DNA of 10,279 bases. Source: Gulosibacter massiliensis. Its GTDB lineage: Bacteria > Actinomycetota > Actinomycetes > Actinomycetales > Microbacteriaceae. Position 1 is the first letter of the stretch. Every line of letters begins with the position of its first letter. Positions 6,376 to 10,279 of this stretch are shown here, piece by piece. The notes under the pieces are model-generated. The model saw only the letters and a list, made by a program, of their open reading frames with translations, was not told where the DNA came from and ran no database searches. The translations under genes and the position numbers were made by a program. The stretch is from positions 1-10,279 of the forward strand of contig CALPQP020000021.1 in NCBI GenBank assembly GCA_943325745.2, in the 5' to 3' direction.

Positions 6376-7397
6376 CCGAACAGCAGAGCGGCTTCGGACC
6401 AGCGGGCATCGGGGACGGTTTTGAGTTGGCCGAGCGCGGATTCGAAGGTTGTGGTTACGATGTCGGTGCCGCGAACGGCCACCAGCGACCCCCAGCCGCC
6501 CTCGGAGATGACACGGACCGCGTTCATCCCGAAGCGTGTGGCGAGAACGCGGTCGAACGCCGACGGAGTTCCGCCACGCTGGATATGACCGAGCGTCGTT
6601 GCACGCGTCTCGATGCCGGTCGCCTCTTGGATTAGCGGAGCGAGCATTTCGCCGATTCCACCGAGTCGAGGTCGACCAAAGGCGTCGAGCCCGCGTTCAC
6701 TGTGTGCATCGTCCATCGTGTCCAAAAGGAAACCCTCGGCAACGCACACGAGCGGTGCGCGACCGCGCTCGTAGGCCGACGTGACCCAGCCGACAATTTC
6801 CGCTAGAGACGTTTTGCGTTCGGGAATCAAGATTGCGTGTGCCCCCGCCGCCATCCCCGAGTGAAGAGCGATCCAACCGACGTGGCGACCCATGACCTCC
6901 GCGACCATGCAGCGGTGATGGGAGTCACCGGTCGTGCGCAGGCGATCCATGGAATCAGTAGCAATGTTTACCGCAGTATCAAAACCGAAGGTGTAATCGG
7001 TGGCAGAAAGATCGTTGTCGACCGTCTTAGGCACGCCAACGATTTTGATACCGGCCTCGGACAGGCGATTGGCGGCGGCGAGCGTTCCCTCTCCGCCGAT
7101 GACCAACAGACCGTCGATGCCCTCGTCCGCCATCACCTGGTTGATGCGGTCAATGCCCCCGTTGCCTTCGAATGGATTTGTTCGAGAAGAACCGAGAATG
7201 GTTCCGCCCATCTTGCCAATTCCCTTGACGTCCGCTCGTTCAAGCCTGCGAAAATCGGCGTCGACCAGGCCACGCCAGCCGTCTTGGATGCCGATAAAGG
7301 ACATTCCGTAGTGGCGTTCACCGTTGAGAACAGCACCACGGATGACGGCGTTGAGGCCGGGGGCGTCGCCGCCCGATGTGAGGACTCCAATTCGCAT
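6372..7397 (-). CDS. pfkA: 6-phosphofructokinase, predicted ATP-dependent, group III type
   Basis: 341 residues, cytosolic; phosphorylates fructose 6-phosphate to the 1,6-bisphosphate in glycolysis. Motifs: LTSGGDAPGLN (6-16, nucleotide loop), GGEGT (101-105), PKTVDND (123-129) with catalytic base D127, MGRHVGW (169-175), EGF (221-223) and HIQRGG (271-276). At the two positions that separate phosphoryl donors it has Gly 104 and Lys 124. Asp 104 marks PPi enzymes and Gly 104 ATP enzymes; G104 with K124 is the actinobacterial (Streptomyces-like) ATP enzyme of the mixed-substrate group III clade. ATP is therefore predicted, but not proven. The start is ATG 7397 (MRIGVLTSGGD, the usual beginning), with no good Shine-Dalgarno. 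It lies 52 bp after the Lrp-type regulator on the same strand and may be co-transcribed or use its own weak promoter. The stop overlaps that of convergent hemD by 4 bp. Confidence 0.93.
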   Translation of the reverse strand: MRIGVLTSGGDAPGLNAVIRGAVLNGERHYGMSFIGIQDGWRGLVDADFRRLERADVKGIGKMGGTILGSSRTNPFEGNGGIDRINQVMADEGIDGLLVIGGEGTLAAANRLSEAGIKIVGVPKTVDNDLSATDYTFGFDTAVNIATDSMDRLRTTGDSHHRCMVAEVMGRHVGWIALHSGMAAGAHAILIPERKTSLAEIVGWVTSAYERGRAPLVCVAEGFLLDTMDDAHSERGLDAFGRPRLGGIGEMLAPLIQEATGIETRATTLGHIQRGGTPSAFDRVLATRFGMNAVRVISEGGWGSLVAVRGTDIVTTTFESALGQLKTVPDARWSEAALLFG

Positions 7398-7403
7398 ATA
7401 CCT

Positions 7404-7409
7404 ATTGTC
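7404..7409 (-). promoter_or_regulatory. Possible -10 box of pfkA
   Basis: On the minus strand GACAAT (4 of 6 matches to TATAAT) is followed by 6 nt (AGGTAT) and ATG 7397, the leaderless spacing seen at other genes here. It does not fit TANNNT, and no -35 was found. AGG in the spacer could alternatively be a minimal, too-close ribosome site. Weak call. Confidence 0.3.
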
Positions 7410-7449
7410 GTGTCACGAACGCCAACGACGGCACATGTCAGAACATTTT

Positions 7450-7887
7450 TCAGAGAATCCGACGATGAACCAGTCGCGACAACATGATGGACGAGCGGGT
7501 GTGGTCGACGTTCGGAGCATTACGAACCCGCTCTAGTGCGGCTTCTAACGCAGGAATTGACGAGGCGCGCATGTGCACAATCGCATCTGCCTGGCCGGAC
7601 ACGGTTCCCGCATAGACCACCTCAGGGACTGCGTGGAGGAGCGTCCGCAGATCGTCAGGTGAGACCGTTCCGCGACAATACAGCTCGACGTAGGCCTCAA
7701 CACCGATGCCTTCGGCGGCCGGGTCGACGTTCACGGTGAAACCGCGAATGGCCCCGGAGCCCACGAGCCGGTCGACGCGTCGCTTCACGGCGCTCGCGGA
7801 GAGACCCACAACATCGCCGATTTCGGCAAAGCCAGCGCGTGCATTCTCGCGGAGTTGCTCAATAATTCGCTTGTCGGTTGCGTCCAC
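7450..7887 (-). CDS. Lrp/AsnC-family transcriptional regulator
   Basis: 145 residues. N-terminal winged helix-turn-helix (about 3-51): MDATDKRIIEQLRENARAGFAEIGDVVGLSASAVKRRVDRLVGSGAI, with the recognition helix around SASAVKRRVDRL. C-terminal RAM/AsnC ligand domain (about 64-138): VEAYVELYC, EVVYAGTVSGQADAIVHM and a final beta/alpha section. Family members form dimers to hexadecamers around small ligands, usually amino acids, and control nearby or dispersed genes. The ligand here cannot be read from sequence. The start is GTG 7887, giving the usual MDxxDxxII beginning, with a -10 box 6 nt upstream and no Shine-Dalgarno. It sits 57 bp downstream of the MFS exporter gene and 52 bp upstream of pfkA, all on one strand. 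An inverted repeat over its promoter suggests autoregulation. Confidence 0.9.
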   Translation of the reverse strand: MDATDKRIIEQLRENARAGFAEIGDVVGLSASAVKRRVDRLVGSGAIRGFTVNVDPAAEGIGVEAYVELYCRGTVSPDDLRTLLHAVPEVVYAGTVSGQADAIVHMRASSIPALEAALERVRNAPNVDHTRSSIMLSRLVHRRIL

Positions 7888-7892
7888 CGCAC

Positions 7893-7926
7893 TACTCTAA
7901 GCGATTTGGTGCGCGATTTCAGAGTA
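7893..7926 (-). promoter_or_regulatory. Promoter of the Lrp/AsnC gene with overlapping inverted repeat (operator candidate)
   Basis: On the minus strand the -10 is TAGAGT (7899-7894), 6 nt from GTG 7887; CTGAAA (7922-7917; 4 of 6 to TTGACA) stands 17 bp upstream as a -35. This is the most complete promoter in the window. TACTCT (7893-7898) and AGAGTA (7921-7926) form a perfect 6-bp inverted repeat, 22 bp apart, one arm covering the -10 and the other touching the -35. GCGATTT also occurs twice between them (7901-7907 and 7913-7919), 12 bp apart. Operator function is inferred. Confidence 0.5.
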
Positions 7927-7944
7927 TTCCGCGGGTTTGGAGCG

Positions 7945-9282
7945 CTACGGTCGACGTTCGGTGATGGTGATTACCTGGGTTGCCGTGTCGGACAGGTCGG
8001 TCGACGACCGAGCGAAGGCAGATCGAACCGTGTCCATCGTCGAGATGTTGTGAGAACTTCGCATCCACACCAACGCCACGATTGTCGCGACCACGCCGCC
8101 CAGTGCCGCGACGCCGATCGCCCAACGGGGACCGAACGCGTTTGCGACCCAACCAGCGAGAGGCGAGCCGATGAGTGTCGCGCCCATGAGGAGGGTCGAG
8201 AAAATGGCCATCACCCGCCCGCGATAGATTTCATCTGTCGTGGTTTGGATATAACCGTTGATTGTTGCAACCATGAGCACCGCACCGAAGCCCAAGATGG
8301 GGAAGAGGACAACGAATGTCGTCACGGTCGGTGCCAGCGATGCGGCCAGACCTCCGACAGCAATCGACGCGGCGGCCATGGTGATGACGGAAAGTCGAGG
8401 CCGGGAACTTCGGGCGACGAGGAGAGCCCCAACGAGAGATCCCACGGCCAAAGCCGACATGATGAAACCGTAGTCGTGCGCCCCGAGCCCGAATTCGACG
8501 ACCGCCATGGTTGCTGAAAAGATCCCGAAATTGAACACGAGTGTGCCAACGACGAACAACATCGTGAGCACGATGAGGAGGTCCGCGCGGGATCGAATGT
8601 AGGCAAGCCCGGCTTGGAATTGACCGCGTTCCTTGAGGGCCTTCAGGACGGTGTGCAATTCGCTGCGTCGGAGCATGGAAATGGCGATAACCGCAGAGGC
8701 GAGGCTGAGCCCGGCAAAAAGGAGAGTCCAGCCCGTCCCCACTAACGAGATTCCGATTCCGGCCAGCGCCGGACCGACGAGCCGCGATGAGTTGAACATC
8801 ATCGAATTGAGCCCGATGGCATTGGGAACGTTATCTTTGCTGACGAGCTCGTTGACAAAGATTTGCCGGGTCGGCGTTTCTATTGCTTGGACGATGCCGA
8901 GACCGAGAGCGAGCGCATATACGAGACCGAGCGTCGCAACACCGGTTAGCACGGCGATTCCGAGAATGATGCCGAAGAGGGTTTCGATGACAGCCGCCCA
9001 AAAGATGATGATCCGACCGGGGAATCGGTCGATGAACGGCCCGACGAACGGCCCGAGAATCAGAATCGGACCGAATTGAAGAGCGAGACTGAACCCCAGT
9101 GCGACGGCATCATTATTCGTGAGTTCGGTGAGGACGAGCCAGTCCTGTGCCGCGCGTTGCCCCCATCCGCCGATGTTGGCGAGGAGAGCCCCGATGATCC
9201 AGATGCGGAAGTTGCGATTTGCCAGAGCCCGAAACATTGAGGGTCTCGGTTCACGTGCACTACGTTTACGACGAACGACCAT
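7945..9282 (-). CDS. MFS_3-family (EntS-like) transporter
   Basis: 445 residues from ATG 9282. An arginine-rich cytosolic N-terminus (VVRRKRSAREPRPSMFRALANRNFRIW) leads into about 12 membrane helices, from roughly 25 to 407. The first-loop motif GPFVGPFIDRFPGR (77-90) matches MFS motif A, and ETPTRQIFVNELV (135-147) is typical of the MFS_3 / transmembrane secretion effector group that includes the enterobactin exporter EntS and macrolide exporters. Proton-coupled export of a small molecule is the likely activity; the substrate is unknown. A polar tail of about 38 residues (408-445, Ser/Thr-rich) follows the last helix. The frame is open to GTG 9321 (458 residues), but ATG 9282 lies 7 nt after a TAGGAT box. 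The gene is divergent from the hydrolase and upstream of the Lrp-type regulator. Family good, substrate unassigned. Confidence 0.87.
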   Translation of the reverse strand: MVVRRKRSAREPRPSMFRALANRNFRIWIIGALLANIGGWGQRAAQDWLVLTELTNNDAVALGFSLALQFGPILILGPFVGPFIDRFPGRIIIFWAAVIETLFGIILGIAVLTGVATLGLVYALALGLGIVQAIETPTRQIFVNELVSKDNVPNAIGLNSMMFNSSRLVGPALAGIGISLVGTGWTLLFAGLSLASAVIAISMLRRSELHTVLKALKERGQFQAGLAYIRSRADLLIVLTMLFVVGTLVFNFGIFSATMAVVEFGLGAHDYGFIMSALAVGSLVGALLVARSSRPRLSVITMAAASIAVGGLAASLAPTVTTFVVLFPILGFGAVLMVATINGYIQTTTDEIYRGRVMAIFSTLLMGATLIGSPLAGWVANAFGPRWAIGVAALGGVVATIVALVWMRSSHNISTMDTVRSAFARSSTDLSDTATQVITITERRP

Positions 9283-9289
9283 GTCTCTC

Positions 9290-9295
9290 ATCCTA
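9290..9295 (-). promoter_or_regulatory. Possible -10 box of the MFS gene, leaderless arrangement
   Basis: On the minus strand TAGGAT (9295-9290) fits TANNNT, with 7 nt (GAGAGAC) to ATG 9282. The same GAGAGA could instead act as a ribosome binding site if transcription starts upstream, in which case GTG 9321 remains possible. No -35 was recognised. Confidence 0.4.
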
Positions 9296-9325
9296 GGCAG
9301 GCGACGCGGTTTGCCCCGCACCGCC

Positions 9326-9331
9326 TAATAT
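9326..9331 (+). promoter_or_regulatory. Probable -10 box of the hydrolase gene, leaderless arrangement
   Basis: TAATAT (4 of 6 to TATAAT) is followed by 7 nt (GGGGCGC) and ATG 9339, so that ATG would be at the transcript's 5' end. The earlier in-frame ATG at 9330 lies inside this box and is therefore unlikely to be used. Confidence 0.5.
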
Positions 9332-9338
9332 GGGGCGC

Positions 9339-10205
9339 ATGGTCACAGTCCGCGGAACCACCCACACCTACGTCGATTCCGATGGCGTCACGATTCATTA
9401 CACCCGATGGGCCTCACCGAAACCGGTCGCCGTCGCTCAGATCTCTCACGGACAGGGGGACCACCGAGGGCGTTACGAGCAACTTGCTCAGTACCTGGCG
9501 GATCGGGGTTTCACGGTGTACGCCGACGACCACCGCGGGCACGGCGAGACGGGACTTCGTCAATGGAACGGTAGTGTCGAAAAATTCGGCTATCTCGGTC
9601 CGCGCGGCGTGAACGGCGCGATCGATTCCATCAGCCAGATGACGCGAATCGCTCGTGCAGAGAACCTCGGCCTGCCGCTCGCGTTCCTCGGCCACTCAAT
9701 GGGGTCACTATTCGGCCAGATTGCGCTGGATGCCGGCACGCTCGACGCAGATCTCGTGGTCTGGTCGGGAACCGCGCTTCGAACGCTACTGACCATGAAC
9801 GGCGGGGACCTTAACGCGAAACACGCACACCTCGGAACGACGGGAAACGAATGGCTGAGCCGCGATGTCTCGGTTCATCACGCCTTTGTCACGGATCCCT
9901 TCACGTTTCGAGCGAACGCCATGAAACAGTTTGGAATTCGAGGCGCGCTGCAACTCTTGGGCACGCCCAAGCCCCCGACGCGTGACGTTCCGATTCTCAT
10001 GTTGCAAGGCGACGACGATTCGCTGGGCAACGAGAAATCCGTGGTGGCGCTCGCGGACCGGTACGTCAAGGTTGGCTACAGCGATGTGACGTTGATTTCG
10101 TATCGAGGAGCCCGACACGAGGTCTACAACGAAACGAACCGCGACGAGGTCTTCGCCGATCTCTCGTCGTGGTTCACGGAACGACTTCGATCCATCACCA
10201 CATGA
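9339..10205 (+). CDS. Alpha/beta hydrolase, monoacylglycerol lipase-like (Hydrolase_4)
   Basis: 288-residue cytosolic serine hydrolase. Numbering from ATG 9339: oxyanion-side HGQGDHRGRY (37-46), resembling the HGxGEHxGRY of monoacylglycerol lipases and lysophospholipases; YADDHRGHG (61-69); nucleophile elbow GHSMG (118-122) with S120; acid in QGDDDSLG (223-230), probably D226 or D227; catalytic His in GARHEVYNE (257-265), H260. The triad is complete and the length is normal for the family. The substrate is probably an acyl ester or monoglyceride, but family assignments here are loose and an esterase of other specificity is possible. ATG 9339 is chosen over ATG 9330 because the latter lies inside the -10 box. 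The stop overlaps the next gene as ATGA, so the two are probably translated together. Confidence 0.88.
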   Translation: MVTVRGTTHTYVDSDGVTIHYTRWASPKPVAVAQISHGQGDHRGRYEQLAQYLADRGFTVYADDHRGHGETGLRQWNGSVEKFGYLGPRGVNGAIDSISQMTRIARAENLGLPLAFLGHSMGSLFGQIALDAGTLDADLVVWSGTALRTLLTMNGGDLNAKHAHLGTTGNEWLSRDVSVHHAFVTDPFTFRANAMKQFGIRGALQLLGTPKPPTRDVPILMLQGDDDSLGNEKSVVALADRYVKVGYSDVTLISYRGARHEVYNETNRDEVFADLSSWFTERLRSITT

Positions 10206-10279
10206 AGGGCGAATACAAGGTTCCCGGCGGAAAACTGATTGTCGTCGAGGCCGACGAACGCGACGGCCACCTCGTCGAC
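10202..10279 (+). CDS. Probable lipoate--protein ligase family protein (N-terminal fragment)
   Basis: Only 26 codons are visible before the window ends; no stop is reached. The beginning MKGEYKVPGGKLIVVEADER resembles, from memory, the start of an actinobacterial lipoate/biotin ligase-family protein in which a domain like the C-terminal accessory domain of LplA comes first (GEYKVPGGKL.VV). Those enzymes attach lipoyl groups to dehydrogenase subunits. The catalytic domain lies outside the window, so activity cannot be judged. ATG 10202 overlaps the hydrolase stop by 4 bp (ATGA), indicating coupling. Being an expressed coding start is likely; the family call is moderate. Confidence 0.6.
   Translation, partial: MKGEYKVPGGKLIVVEADERDGHLVD

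Noticed and set aside
7398..7449. Terminator between the Lrp gene and pfkA from GTCGT/ACGAC copies
   Set aside because: The stem would be 5 bp with a 13-nt loop and no following T run on the minus strand, so it is too weak to call.
6837..7487. 216-codon open frame on the plus strand antisense to pfkA
   Set aside because: Covers the pfkA 5' half and part of lrp; composition is shadow-like and there is no ribosome site or promoter.
7855..8517. 220-codon plus-strand open frame across the lrp start and the MFS 3' end
   Set aside because: Extremely rich in Arg, Asp, Gly and His with no hydrophobic core; it is antisense to a clear transporter.

Overview
The window looks like the chromosome of an actinobacterium, most likely a Microbacteriaceae member with a compact genome. 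Reasons: a NucS/EndoMS mismatch endonuclease gene at the left edge, a YtxH / Phage_holin_3_6 / DUF3618 membrane-protein trio, a phosphofructokinase of the actinobacterial G104/K124 type, GTG and TTG start codons, moderately high G+C (judged by eye), very short intergenic gaps, and repeated TANNNT boxes placed 6-7 nt before start codons, as expected for leaderless mRNAs. No mobile element, rRNA, tRNA or CRISPR array was seen. No gap is longer than about 100 bp. The content is mainly core metabolism and cell-envelope housekeeping. I found no evidence of a new multi-gene system; the more interesting signals are in gene arrangement and initiation signals.

Layout. 1-470 (minus): 5' part of nucS, cut by the window edge. 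471-500: a 30-bp divergent gap holding two back-to-back -10 boxes. 501-4512 (plus): ktrB (potassium-translocating subunit), ktrA (its RCK gating subunit, TTG start, 8-bp overlap) and a soluble M13 zinc metallopeptidase. 4513-4612: a hairpin and then a promoter with a strong Shine-Dalgarno. 4613-6375 (plus): a tight run of YtxH-like protein, Phage_holin_3_6 protein, DUF3618 protein and hemD (uroporphyrinogen-III synthase). 6372-9282 (minus): read 5' to 3', an MFS_3 exporter, an Lrp/AsnC regulator and pfkA; pfkA meets hemD tail to tail with the two stop codons sharing one CTAG. 9339-10279 (plus): an alpha/beta hydrolase of the monoacylglycerol-lipase type, overlapping by ATGA with the start of a probable lipoate-protein-ligase-family gene that runs off the window.

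How the genes fit together. KtrB and KtrA form a nucleotide-regulated K+ uptake channel. The YtxH/holin/DUF3618 proteins are small membrane-associated proteins of unproven function, translated in close succession with a tetrapyrrole biosynthesis enzyme. The Lrp/AsnC regulator lies between the exporter and pfkA and has an inverted repeat over its own promoter, suggesting autoregulation. Genes at the head of a transcription unit mostly show the leaderless pattern, whereas ktrA, the peptidase gene, ytxH and the DUF3618 gene have Shine-Dalgarno sites.
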